A stretch of 17,344 nt of DNA from Guyanagaster necrorhizus (taxonomy: Eukaryota; Basidiomycota; Agaricomycetes; Agaricales; Physalacriaceae): contig NW_025064976.1 of the NCBI RefSeq assembly GCF_019112545.1, positions 1 to 17,344 on the forward strand, in the 5' to 3' direction. The notes under the pieces were generated by a model. The model saw only the letters and a list, made by a program, of their open reading frames with translations. It was not told where the DNA came from and ran no database searches. Below are positions 1 through 10,303 of the stretch, in pieces. The translations under genes were made by a program, and so were the position numbers. Within the stretch, counting starts at the first letter, position 1. Every line of letters starts with the position of its first letter.

Positions 1-145
1 TCATCTCTCTTCACAAAATCTTCATAGCCTATCTCATTATCCTTATTATACTTTTATATCAAAATAAGACCCAGACTCAGCATCTAAAATCAGACTCTGA
101 TTGCAGTGGTGCTAGAGATTTGTGAGTGTCAGTGAAAGCCTAATA
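1..145 (+). repeat. Left inverted-repeat arm
   Basis: Matches 17147-17002 in reverse complement. The first 95 bases are identical; mismatches fall at 96, 100 and 102; identity resumes to 129; then comes a short divergent stretch with one gap before the shared GCCTAATA at 138-145. It has no similarity I can see to the LTRs or coding parts of the Gypsy elements. The arm probably continues beyond the window start. Confidence 0.9.
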
Positions 146-416
146 TACTGTTTTGGCTTTTTCTTCAGTTTTGGTATTTTTAATGGCATGCTATATCCAC
201 TTGATATTGAATGGCTTCAGCCAACCAGTAGGAGTCTCTCTCTCTGTTCAGCCCATTGGCATTTGAGATTTGTGGGATAGCAATTCCTTAGGTGGTCTTA
301 TAGTAGTCATAGAATAGAGTATATTTAAATGCATGTATTTAGAGATTACTACAGGAGGTATATAAGTCTGTCCAGCAGCTACTAGAGACACACTATAAAG
401 TTCTTCAGCTGATCTA
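146..416 (-). pseudogene. Gypsy gag-pol junction/pol N-terminal fragment (continuation of the 16214-17001 fragment)
   Basis: Read on the minus strand, this continues the gag fragment of 17001-16214 once the level 2 element is removed. It aligns with the region between zinc knuckle and protease of the two full elements: a GQTY motif (about 370-359), then a MPMG segment and a run TERETPTGWLKPFN that matches TGRETP...LKPFN in the inner element (about 10440-10485). The frame holds TGA and TAG stops. Homology ends near 146, before the protease, exactly at the edge of the inverted arm. The GQT codons lie in the -1 frame relative to the zinc knuckle at 16394-16353. No catalytic domain is present, so it has no independent function. 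Confidence 0.75.
412..416. repeat. Left target-site duplication of the level 2 element (degenerate)
   Basis: ATCTA before the 5' LTR, paired with GTATA at 16209-16213 (3 of 5 match). The call rests on the flanks: removing 417-16208 plus one 5-mer rejoins the minus-strand gag/pol fragment so that it aligns with the same region of the other two copies (about 3815-3850 and 10255-10295). Confidence 0.55.
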
Positions 417-847
417 TATTATGATTTTTCTCTATTTTATCATCTTTTTCTTATCTTATTAAGGCATCTATCTGTGAAGTGTGGGAAAGATTAGATAATC
501 ACAATGATATATGCCATTATATTCAGTTGCTTCATTCTTGAACAATTCTCTATTGTCTACTGTCTGACAACCAGACAGAACAAGCAGCATAGCATAGAAT
601 AGTATAATAAAAAAGCAGTTATATTTATTATAGCTAAACAGTATATAAGTAGGATAGCTCTCACTGTAGTAGTTTAGCTTCAAGCTATAAGTTTATTTCA
701 CACTATCTTCTCTTGAGCCCAATCTGTCTTTAGCCTTGAAGCATTTATCTGAAATAACACATTAAAGTGAACTCTAGCATGACTATATGAACATGGTACA
801 GTGCTAGTTTATCACATGTTCAGGTCACATGCAAGCTAAATCTAACA
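417..847 (+). repeat. 5' LTR of the level 2 element
   Basis: Direct repeat of 15760-16208. The start TATTATGA is shared with three of the four LTRs and is probably a decayed TG start; the end is TAACA at 843-847. It lacks 18 bp present in the 3' copy, between two CTATCT repeats, which fully accounts for the length difference (431 against 449). Identity is roughly 85-90% by eye. Confidence 0.92.
642..649 (+). promoter_or_regulatory. LTR TATA box (TATATAAG), level 2 5' LTR
   Basis: TATATAAG followed by TAG occurs at the same place in all four LTRs of the window. In this copy it lies 34 bases upstream of the segment (676-688) thought to pair with the primer-binding site, so transcription would start close to that segment. 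Confidence 0.7.
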
Positions 848-848
848 G

Positions 849-861
849 TTAGCCCAAAGCT
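849..861 (+). other. Primer-binding site, level 2 (likely self-priming)
   Basis: Lies one base after the LTR end. TTAGCCCAAAGCT matches the inner element's segment at 7035-7047 in 11 of 13 bases. It is partly complementary (9 of 13) to 676-688 in its own LTR; the mismatches sit mainly where a CpG has probably decayed. I found no convincing match to a tRNA 3' end. The leader runs to the putative gag start at 907. Confidence 0.55.
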
Positions 862-906
862 TCCTGCTTCTCTTTTCTTATACACTTTAGTGGCAAAGGA
901 AACCAA

Positions 907-3894
907 ATGCTATCAACCTATGATATCACCTCTGACTTTATCAAGCTCTTGAGCACCATCATTGGCATCCTGCTTAGGCTGTTTGCTATTGTTTATCTCT
1001 GCCAAGAAAACCAGTCTGTTACTGCTTGAATAATCAGATATTACTATGAGCTCTGAATAATCTACTGCTGAACCTAAAATGTCACATCTGTCCTTCTCTC
1101 TCATATTCTCTCTCCTGAGGCCACTCAAATCATCAATAAGCTCACACAGGGAACCATACTAGAAGCCATCTCTGGGAACTCAGATCTAGAGGTTCTTCTA
1201 ATGGAACAAAAAGAACCTGAATCCTGAAGAAGATACTACCAACATATCATCTGTCATGACCTGCTGAACCTCTCTCTGATTTTAGATCATGAGGACAAGG
1301 ATATCTCTGATGACTTTTTTGATGTAGAACTGTCTTCTGCTCCTATCACTGCCCTCTCAGAGCATGGAATTGAAGACTGTGCTTGAGACTCTCTTGATGC
1401 CACTAGGGTGGCTATAGGCTCTGGCCACAACTCTCTCTATGCAACTCCTGATACACTCTTATCTAACTGCAGGAACACTGAAAGTTCTTGCTAAGAAAAC
1501 ACTGTGAGCTCTCATCACATCAACTAGAGTGATAGACACAGTAGTCACAACTCCTATTGACAGAACTGACATCTTGCACAAATTCACAAAGCATGGCCAG
1601 CCAGAACTTAGTTCAAGTCTAAGGCCTGGCATAGTGCTAAAGAAGCATATGAAAGAGAAAGACATAAAAAAGAATATAGACAATGACAAGAACAAGACCA
1701 TTATAAGCAGGATGAATACTATAGTTATCCTCTGAGTCTCTTTCAGGAACTGAGTTAGCATGGATCACTAGTGAGTTGGCCTAAATCCATCCTCTCTAAT
1801 CTCCCTGCAGAAGGTTCTCTTCTCTGAACTCCCAACACTCTCTTATCCACCTATGAGATCCATCCTCCACCTCTGGTCTACATCTTTGACTCAACCATCT
1901 GGTGACTCATTTGAGACTGAATTGCTGGAGTACTCTTTGATGAGCAGAATACTGACTGATTCTGAGAGTATTACATAGCAGTGGAGGCCACAGATGAGAG
2001 AACTGAGTCCAGCAAAGGACTCCTCCTCTGATCTACTCCTCCTGCTGACTCTGGATCCAGTGTCTCAGGACAGCTTATCTGCAACAGTGAAATTCTGAGT
2101 GCCATCCATCTTCAACCCACTCAATGACTTCTCTGAGAAGGACAGTGAGAACAGCAAAGAGTACAATGATCTGGCTGTGGTATCTCTTGAAATACCTAAG
2201 AGATATTATGAGATCAAGAACAAAGAACTATTGGAAGAAGAAATACAATATGAAAAGGAGTGAGAGTTTACAAGGTTGTATCAGAAAAGAGTTATGGAGC
2301 TCCCTTAGGATGTAGAGTGGCAGATGACACTATTGAGAGAGGAATATTTAACAGTGGATAATACTGAATAAATGAATATTTTATATATGCCACAACCAAG
2401 TAGACTATCTTTCTCTACAATAAAGTTCACCCTGAAGACTCTCTGGCCAAACTCCCAGAATATCAATCTCAGTTCAAGATCTGACTGATGCTGAATATGC
2501 TGCCTGTTCCCTCAAAATAGACCATCTACTTGGTGCCAACTATTCAAACCACCACTATGGTCTCTGCCTGCCATTGATGACTGCAAACTCTATAAGCTGA
2601 GAACCTGATCAGATATCTCTGAAAGCCAAGATAAAGCTGACTAATAGAAGGACAGCCACTGGCCAATGAAGCTGAGACCAGTGGCCAGCCTGAAGGAGAT
2701 GACCCTGAGGCTATGAAACAGAGATTCACAGTTGTCAATGGGAGGATCATCAGAAAACCAGGAGAAGGAATATCTGAGAGTCCAGTTGCTTATAATGACT
2801 CTCTTCACTCCTTCCTCACATCACACCAAAAGGTACCACCCTTCAGCAATTACTCAAATCTGATGAGGCCACTTGCCCCTGACTCTGTCTTTATACAATG
2901 CAAGCCAGATCTTGTATGAAAGCCTTGGCTCTTTAAAGAGCAGTCTGATAATATTGATCACTTCTTGACTGATTGCAAACAATATTTTGAAGTATACTCC
3001 ATCTACTTATCTGCTGACATTTATCAGGTCACCTTTGCTGTATTCTATTTCAAGGATAAGGTTAAAGTCTGATAGATCTTGAAGAGTCAAGATCTTTATT
3101 CCATGATCAGAGGGCATCACTGTCTGCCATTCTGGCTTATATTCAAACAAATGGTACATGATAAATTCATCAACTTGACCATTCAAGAAGTCCACAAGCA
3201 AAAGATGAAAGATCTTTGAATGAGAGACAAGATGGCCACTGAGTACTTTGATGAGTTTGAATGACTCACCCAACTAGCTGGGCTCATTGATCACACTGGA
3301 GATGATAGATGCCTAGTGAAGTATCTGAAGAATGAGGTATCTCACTCTTATATTACAATGATTACTGACATTAGCTTCAACATTCTGAAGGGATATAAAG
3401 AATAGAGGATGTGTATTATCACAATGAACAAAGAGTGGCACTAACAGAAGACAGAGAATGCCTACCAGCAAGATGATCAAAGAACTGGCAATCAGAGAAA
3501 GACTAGTATGCTGGCCCCTGCCAAGCTCAATATAACCTCTTTGACTCTCACACCCTTTTATTCTGCTCAAAAGATCAGGACCAGAACCACTTACACTGGA
3601 CAGAGAAAGCTCATGGAGATCAATAAATTAAAGAGAGAAAGAAAGTGTTTCAACTGTAGAGAGAAGAATCATCTATCATGGAACTATCCAAAGAAGAAAT
3701 GAACCTGTGAAGACATATAGGCTCAAATCACTGAATTACAGAAGGAGGCTGATAAACTCGAAGATAATGGAAAGGAGATGAAGATTAAAAAAGTAAAAGA
3801 TGAGGCTGACAAGTGAGTGATTTCACTTGGTCAGCCAAAGGACTTAATAGTGTGTCTCAGTCTGCCACTGGTCAGACTTATGCTAGTTCTGTAG
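907..3894 (+). pseudogene. gag of the level 2 Gypsy element (decayed)
   Basis: Structural polyprotein that would form the virus-like particle and bind the element's RNA. The ATG at 907 is the first in the leader and is in the same frame as the zinc knuckle; the inner element has ATA at the matching place. The N-terminal part reads ...ITSDFIKLL..., then an acidic, Ser-rich low-complexity region (to about 2340) with a charged Lys/Glu segment near 2120-2300. The capsid-like part is at about 2880-3420 (HFLTDCKQYF, QEVHKQK, MATEYFDEFE, ITDISFNILKGY). The zinc knuckle at 3646-3687 reads CFNC, His, then Tyr in place of the last Cys, so it is broken. Several frame changes and many TGA/TAG stops are present. 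The stop at 3892-3894 is past the start of pol. The only CpG I found in the window is at 3759-3760. Confidence 0.85.
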
Positions 3895-6620
3895 GTACTT
3901 ATATACATATGCATTCAAATATATCTGACTCTGCTTCTCCAACCACAATGAAGAAATTGCAAAAAAAATAAAACTCAACTACTCATGAGCCAAATAGAGA
4001 GAGAGGCCTCTAATGACTGGCTAAAGCCATTCAAGACTGAATGAACTTGGTAAGCCATTCAAAATGCCAAGAACAAGGCTGAAGCAAAGGCTGTGCTCAA
4101 GAACTAGATACACAAGACTCAGACTGAGGAAATCATTAATAAGATGATTGAAAGAATGAAAAGAGCAGAAAAGAGTCAAGCTTTAGAATACCTAGATAAA
4201 CTAAAGGAACCCAGGAAATATATCTGGCAACAGAAGACTGTGAGGAGAGATCTAACCACCAAGGTACAGATTCAGACTCTCTCCAACCAATCCATGTATG
4301 TGGTCACTGCTTTAATTGACAGTGGCTGCACTAGGAATTCCATCAATCATGCTTTCATCATCAAGCATGATCTACTGATCTGAGCCACTGCTGGCTCAAT
4401 CCTGATTTACAATGCTGATGGAACCAAGAACCAGGCTGATTCAATCACAGAGTTTGTCAAGCTCTGGTTAACAATTGGAGATCATTCAGAACAGATTGAC
4501 TTAGCTGTAACTAAGTTGGAATCCAAAGAGATCTTCTTCAGTCATGACTGGCTCATATGGCATAACCCATTAATCAATTGGAAGACAGAGCAGATCACTT
4601 TTGTATGATGCCATTGTCAAAAAATTCCTTTTGAGCTACCTGATGAAGACCTAGAGGATTGATAGGATGAGGAAATGGAGAAAGGAGAAATAATATTGGC
4701 TATAGAATTGAATCACATAATCCACATCTGAGCAGTGCATTATACTAATGACTTAGCAGCAAGAGCCAATGAAAAGAAGGAGGCCAAGATGTTTGAGAAA
4801 CTGATATCTGAATGAGCATATGATTTTTATGATCTATTTGCTAAAGAGAGCTTCAATGAACTATTAGAGCTAAAGCCTTAAGATCATGCAATCAAACTTA
4901 TTTCCAATACCAGCACCAATCTCAATTGCAAAGTATACAATCTTAGCATGCTAGAACAGATCAAGTTAGACAAGTTCTTGGAGGAGAATTTGTCTAGCAG
5001 ATGAATAAGACTGTCAAAGTCCTCTATAGCATCACTGTTTTTTTTTGTGAAAAAGAAGAGCAGCAAACTCCAACTGGTCTAGAATTACCAGAAACTCAAT
5101 GAGATGATGATCAAGAATTGTTACCCTCTCCTGCTGATTTCTGAATTGATGAACAAATTGTATAGTGCCTGATACTATACCAAGCTTTATGTTCAGTGAG
5201 GATACAACAATGTGCAGATTAAGGAGGGAGATGAGTGGAAGGTGACCTTCCAAACTAATTGCAGACTCTTTGAGCCAACAGTCATGTTCTTTGGATTGAC
5301 CAATTCCTCTGTGACATTCCAATAGATGATGAATGATATTTTCAAAGATCTCATCACCACAGGAAAGATCACAATCTATCTGGATGATATTCTAATCATG
5401 TTAAAAGATTGAGAGGAACACTGATGTCTAATCTGTCAGGTACTGGAACTAATGAGAAAACACAAACTATTCCTCAAAGTCAAGAAGCATGAATTTGAAG
5501 CACTAGAAACCAAGCATCTTGGAGTAATTATGAGCAAAGGAAGCATTCAAATAGACTCTATCAAGGTGGCAGGAGTAACAGAATGGCTGAAGCTGACCAA
5601 GAAGAAGAAACTACAATTCTTTCTTGGATTTACAAACTTTTACCACTGATTTATCTGAGATTACAGTAAGATTGTCTGCCTCATGACCCAGCTCACAGAG
5701 AATGCTCTCTGGATCTGGAGGATAGCCCAGCAATTTGCATTTGATGATTTGAAGAAATGAATAGCCAAAGATGTGATACTTGCAGTACCAATAGAGAAAG
5801 AGAAATTCCAAGTTGAGGCCAACTTGAGTGAGGAGGCAATAGGTACAGTCCTCTCACAGAAGCAGGATGAAAAATGGTGACCTGTTGCATTCCTCTCAAA
5901 GGCATTGACTATCATCAAATGCAATTATAAGATCTATGACAAAGAATTCTCAGCCATCATGCTAGCACTCACCAAATAGAGGCATTATCTGATTAGTGCC
6001 ATTCACATCTTTGAGGTCTGGACTGATCATCAAAACCTACACTACTTCTGATCACCACAGAAACTCAATTGATGACAAGCCTGCTGGGTCACTGAGCTTG
6101 TGCAGTATCAATACACATTGCATTATAAGATAGAAACAGCAAACAAAAAGGCAGATCTGTTGAGTTATAGGTCTGATCATGACTAGAGAGAGGAGAACAA
6201 TAAAGGAGTAACCCTTCTGAAATCAGAACACTTCTGTGCTATGATCATGCTAATAAAAGAAGAGATCCATGAGCAAGTTAAGAGTGCAACATGACAGACA
6301 GAATTATGAGACCAATAGATTGCTCTCTCTATTAATCACAAGCAGGGTATGACTAAATCAGGGGATTTGATATACTACAACAATTGAATCTACATCTCTT
6401 AAGACCATGCACTCTAAAGGGAGCTCATCACTATATTCCATAACTATGCCACTGCTGGACACTCTAGAATCATAAAGACAAGAGAACTGATACTATAAGA
6501 ATACTGATAGCCAAAAATAGAATAAGACATTGAGAAGTATGTAATGGAGTGCAAAACTTGTCAGTGGACTAAGACAAGCATACAGGTATAAGCCACTCCA
6601 CTTTATTTGAATGAAGTCTC
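3852..6620 (+). pseudogene. pol of the level 2 element, 5' part: protease, RT, RNase H, integrase zinc domain
   Basis: Begins in the -1 frame relative to gag (SATGQTYASS). Protease: ALIDSGCT with the catalytic Asp at 4318-4320. RT spans about 4880-5750, with YLDD at 5377-5388 (both catalytic Asp present), then KHKLFLK and LQFFLGFTNFYH. RNase H is at about 5800-6160: the first catalytic Asp is replaced by Asn (5821-5823), while Glu (5944-5946) and Asp of TDHQN (6025-6027) remain. Integrase HHCC domain: His at 6439-6441, HSRIIKT, and CKTC at 6550-6561, all four ligands kept. The frame ends at LYLNEVS, where the inner element is inserted; it resumes in phase at 14641. A run of eight A at 3961-3968 probably explains a change of frame before the protease. 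Stops are mostly TGA or TAG. Confidence 0.9.
6616..6620. repeat. Left target-site duplication GTCTC of the inner element
   Basis: Identical to 14636-14640. Removing 6621-14640 restores the integrase reading phase (NEVS followed by IKL at 14641), which confirms the exact insertion point. Confidence 0.95.
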
Positions 6621-6830
6621 CATTGTGATTTTTCTATTCTTTTTTTATATTAACCCCTATTTATGCTTAGTCAGCATAACAGGCTAATCTGTCATTATTC
6701 TCCAATATAGCAACAGCCCTCAATAATGCATAATGACCTTTTTGTGGACAGTAGCAATGCTCAAAGACAATGGGCACTAGGACTTGGAAACATACAATAG
6801 ATAGTAGTATATTTATCTCAACTTATACAG

Positions 6831-6838
6831 TATATAAG
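6831..6838 (+). promoter_or_regulatory. LTR TATA box (TATATAAG), inner 5' LTR
   Basis: Same motif and context as in the other three LTRs. It lies 35 bases upstream of the self-complementary segment at 6866-6878, putting that segment near the expected RNA start. Confidence 0.72.
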
Positions 6839-6865
6839 TAGACTTGCTCTCACTGGATAAACCTC

Positions 6866-6878
6866 AGCTTTGAGCTAA
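6866..6878 (+). other. Putative self-primer segment in the R region of the inner 5' LTR
   Basis: AGCTTTGAGCTAA is the reverse complement of the primer-binding site 7035-7047 in 12 of 13 positions, and the remaining pair is a G-U wobble. Its place about 35 bases after the TATA box matches the 5' end of the transcript. The 3' LTR equivalent (14469-14481) reads CA where this one reads TG, consistent with decay of one ancestral CpG in two directions. Confidence 0.6.
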
Positions 6879-7034
6879 AGTTTATTCTTTACCATTCTAT
6901 CTTGAGCCACTTGTAAATGGCCTTGACACATATCACTAAACAAACACATATAGTGAACTTGGATGTAACTATATGAAAATGATACAGTGCTCATTTATCA
7001 TGTGTTTAAGTCACATGCAGCTTAGGCTTAATAA

Positions 7035-7047
7035 TTAGCTTAAAGCT
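7035..7047 (+). other. Primer-binding site of the inner element (likely self-priming)
   Basis: TTAGCTTAAAGCT, one base after the LTR end, the usual place for the minus-strand primer site. Pairs with 6866-6878 of the same LTR. Known precedent: Tf1 and sushi-type chromoviruses prime reverse transcription with the 5' end of their own RNA rather than with a tRNA. Assignment here is inference from complementarity and position. Confidence 0.6.
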
Positions 7048-7092
7048 TCTTGCTTCCCTTTTCTTATGCACAATAAGTGCAAAAAAAACCAA

Positions 7093-10000
7093 ATACCACC
7101 TGCATCTACTATAATCTCTGATCTAACAGATGACTTTTTTAAGCTACTAGCATTATCAGCATGTTTTTAAGCTTGCTTGTGATCATTTAACTTTGCTGAG
7201 AAAGACAATTGGTCACCACTTGGATAGTCAGACACTATTAAGCTTTTCAGCATATTCAACAAATTCTATGAAACATAACTCTGGATTTACCATTCTATGA
7301 TATCTCCATCTCCACCAGAATCTCCTTTCAGCTCTTGCTCAGAGCTGTACCTAAAGCCAAGCTTAGCAGCCTGCATCTGCAGGGTATTGAAGAAGAAGAA
7401 GAAGAACATTAGTACTCTTCTCAACTCTAATGAATTGATAATGGAAACTGTGACCATAGGCTCATAGGCTTTAAAAACCCATGGATTCCAGTGAGGTTCC
7501 CTTTAGTCTCAGACCATAAGGATAAGGATTTTTCTGACAACTTCTTTGAAGAGTCACTATCTCTTGATCTTTTCACAATCTCTCCTGAGTCCAGAATTAG
7601 AAATTGTGCCAAGGACTCTCTTGATGCCACTAGGATGGCTCCAACCTCCAGAGAGTCAACTCCCAACTCTGGACATAACTCACTCTATGTAACACTATGA
7701 ACCAGCCCAATCTCCTCAACCCTCAGTCCTCTTTTCTTGATGCCTAGCAACTTATACATCTGGGATGTTGACATCCTCACTAGATAAGAAATCAGGCAGA
7801 AATATGCAGAAGAATGAGCCTAATTCATTGCCAAGTACACAGTGGCCCAGGCATAGAACAAATATGAGGAGGCCCAGTATGACTGCCAGTTCTGACATTG
7901 CCAGCACAAGATAAAAGTAGCCACATGAGAATTCAGTTTTCTCATCTGGTATAGCCTCAGAACTGAGACTTCAGACTTCTCTTCTAGAGAGCCCAGTATA
8001 GTTAACAGAATAGAAATCAATCCATGGGCTGGATCTGCTGAAGCAGTCACCCTCAGCAAGGCCACTAGAAGGGACCATGATCTCTTTATCCACAGAATAT
8101 CAAGCATTGCTGACACAGAACATATCTCATCTCATGCTAAGTCAATACTCAACTCAATCCCCTCTGATGCTGAGTCTATCCTTAGAGTCTATAGGCTCTA
8201 AGTTTCTCTCAAAATCCACATCTCCAACTATAGCCTCTAGTGATTCTTAGGAGAAAGAGTTGCAGTGCTCTTTCTCAATCCTTAATATTATCAAAACTTT
8301 CACATCTATTACCAAGACTTGGAGGAAAAAAAAACAGATGGAAATTGAAACAACAAGGCTGACCAAACCCCAGAGTGAACTTTTGCTCAGCCCCATTATG
8401 ATGAGCCAGGACCCTTCAATCTCAGCCACCAGCTCTCCTGTGATGATCTGATCCAGCATCTAGAAGATTCATGACCCATCCATCCTCTCTCTCATCAAGG
8501 ACAGTGAGGACAAGGAGTATAAGAAGGACAGAGGCAAGAATGAGGATAGTGAAAAGCAGGATCTCTTATCTGAATGGAGAGAACCTGATGATATATTACA
8601 AAAGATACAGACAAAGAAATTTTGGAAGAAAAAATTTAGCAAGAGCAGAAAAGAGAGTATCTGTGACTATACTGAGAAGGAGTGAAATATTTATAGCAGG
8701 ATAGTGACTGGTTGGCATTGTCTCTGGGAAGAGAGTATAAAATTTCTGATGATAATGAACAAAGAGACATTCTATGGTATGCAGTGACAGAGTATGTCAT
8801 CAAGACTTATAATGCAACTCATCCAAAAGACCAACTTGGCTATTACCACTATACAGATTGAAATACCAGAAGGAGCTCATGCTATAAACTCCATCAGTCA
8901 TCCAAAAATAGGCTCTTTACACAGTATCATCTATCTGAACAAATACCAGTCAATACTTATATATCACACCATCAATCTGATCCTTAGCAACTCAGCTATC
9001 CAGAACCTGACACCAAGCAACTCTCAGGCCCACCAGATTCTAAAACCCTTGGACAGGCCAAGAAAGCTGACTTCTCAGCAGGCAGCCATCATCTGATGAA
9101 GCCAAAGGAAGTGGCAAAGAGCTGATAAAAGATGATCCCAAAGCCATCAAGCTTGGATTTATGATCCAGAACAGAGTAATAGTATAAAAGAAAGCAGCAT
9201 CTATGAGAAGCCCTGTCACTAATGATGAATCTCTTTATTTATTCCCTGGACTACTTACTGAGTGGTAGCACCCACTCTTCAACTAGTGGCCCAATCTGAT
9301 AGGAGCTCTGCCCAAGAACACTGCTATACTCCAGTGCAAACTCAATCTACTTTGCAAGCTATACCTCTTCAAGGACACCTCTGATGATATCAATCAGTTT
9401 CTGATCAATTGTAAATAATACTTTAAGATATACATTGCTTATCTAGAAACCAATATAAATAAGATCATGTTTGCCTCCTCATACCTAGAGGACAAGGTGA
9501 AAACATGATGAATACTCATTTCTCCAAATTTCTATTCAACAACCTGATAGCATCATTGACTGTCATCATAGCCTATATTCAAACAGATGTTGAATAATAA
9601 ATTTATTGATTCAGCAGTGCAAGAAGTGCACAAAGTGAAGATCAAAGAATTCAAGATAGGAGATAGAGTGGCCACAGAGTACTTTGATGAATTAGAATGC
9701 CTTGCTAAATTCACCAGGATTCAGAATGACATCACTGATAATGGAAGAATGATGGAAGCACTCAAATGAGGAGCCTCATCTTTTTATATCAAGATGATTT
9801 CAGATATCAGCAAGTTCATCCTGAAAGAGTATGATGAGTGGAAGGAGTGCATCACTAAGATGTATAAGAAGAGACAGCAGCAAAAGGCAGAACAGGCCAA
9901 TTTACAGGAGTACCAAAAGCCAAATCAGTCTTCAACTTTGAACCAGAAAACCAGTAATCAAACCAATGCTGCTAAGACAGGAACCTCATTGATGACTAGC

Positions 10001-10303
10001 ACATTCTTCTATGAAACTCAGAAAATAGAAACAGGGACTATATACACCAAAGCTAGCAAGCCCATAGATATTGATTGATTAAAGAAGAAGAGCAAGTGTT
10101 TCAACTGTGGCCAAAAGAGCCATATGTTGAGGGATTGCCTGAAAAAGAAACACACCAGGAAAGATATATGCATGCAGATTACTGAGCTCCAGAAAGAAGC
10201 CAAAGAACTTGATGTAGAAATAAAGATTGAAGAGGTAAAAGATAGGGCTGACCAGTGAGTGATTCCACTGGATTGGCCAAGAAGAACAGTGTGTCATTGG
10301 TAG
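7093..10303 (+). pseudogene. gag of the inner Gypsy element (decayed)
   Basis: Capsid/nucleocapsid polyprotein. The likely start codon has decayed to ATA at 7093-7095, opposite the ATG at 907 of the level 2 copy. The N-terminal third aligns with level 2 (LTDDFFKLL), then comes a (GAA)6 run at 7389-7406 and acidic or Ser-rich sequence, with a KDFSDNFFEESLSLD segment near 7530-7570. The capsid-like part at about 9350-10060 is the best kept: QEVHKVKIKEFKIG, ATEYFDELECLAKF, MISDISKFILKEYDEWKE. The zinc knuckle at 10097-10138 is complete: CFNC, His, DC (CX2CX4HX4C). A charged tail (KEAKELDVEIKIEE) leads to a TGA where all three copies have TGA, and the frame closes at 10301-10303. Earlier parts carry frame changes and stops. 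Confidence 0.85.
7389..7406 (+). repeat. (GAA)6 microsatellite within inner gag
   Basis: Six perfect GAA units with no counterpart at the matching place in the level 2 gag. Probably arose by slippage after the two elements diverged. Confidence 0.85.

Larger units (their letters stand above)
6621..7033 (+). repeat. 5' LTR of the inner element
   Basis: Direct repeat of 14178-14635. Starts CATTGTGA (TATTATGA in the 3' copy) and ends CTTAATA (CTTAACA in the 3' copy). It lacks exactly 45 bp found in the 3' LTR between two copies of GCTTAGTCAG (14223-14232 and 14268-14277); only one copy remains here at 6665-6674. Confidence 0.93.

Noticed and set aside
468..683. Minus-strand open frame with a hydrophobic stretch and a lipobox-like LSGCQ, repeated at 15829-16044
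   Set aside because: Both copies are inside the paired LTRs, so the likeness comes from the LTR repeat and not from selection on a protein. A bacterial lipoprotein signal makes no sense in this setting.
849..861. A tRNA-type primer-binding site
   Set aside because: It does not begin with the TGG that matches a CCA tRNA end, in either element, while it does pair with the element's own LTR.
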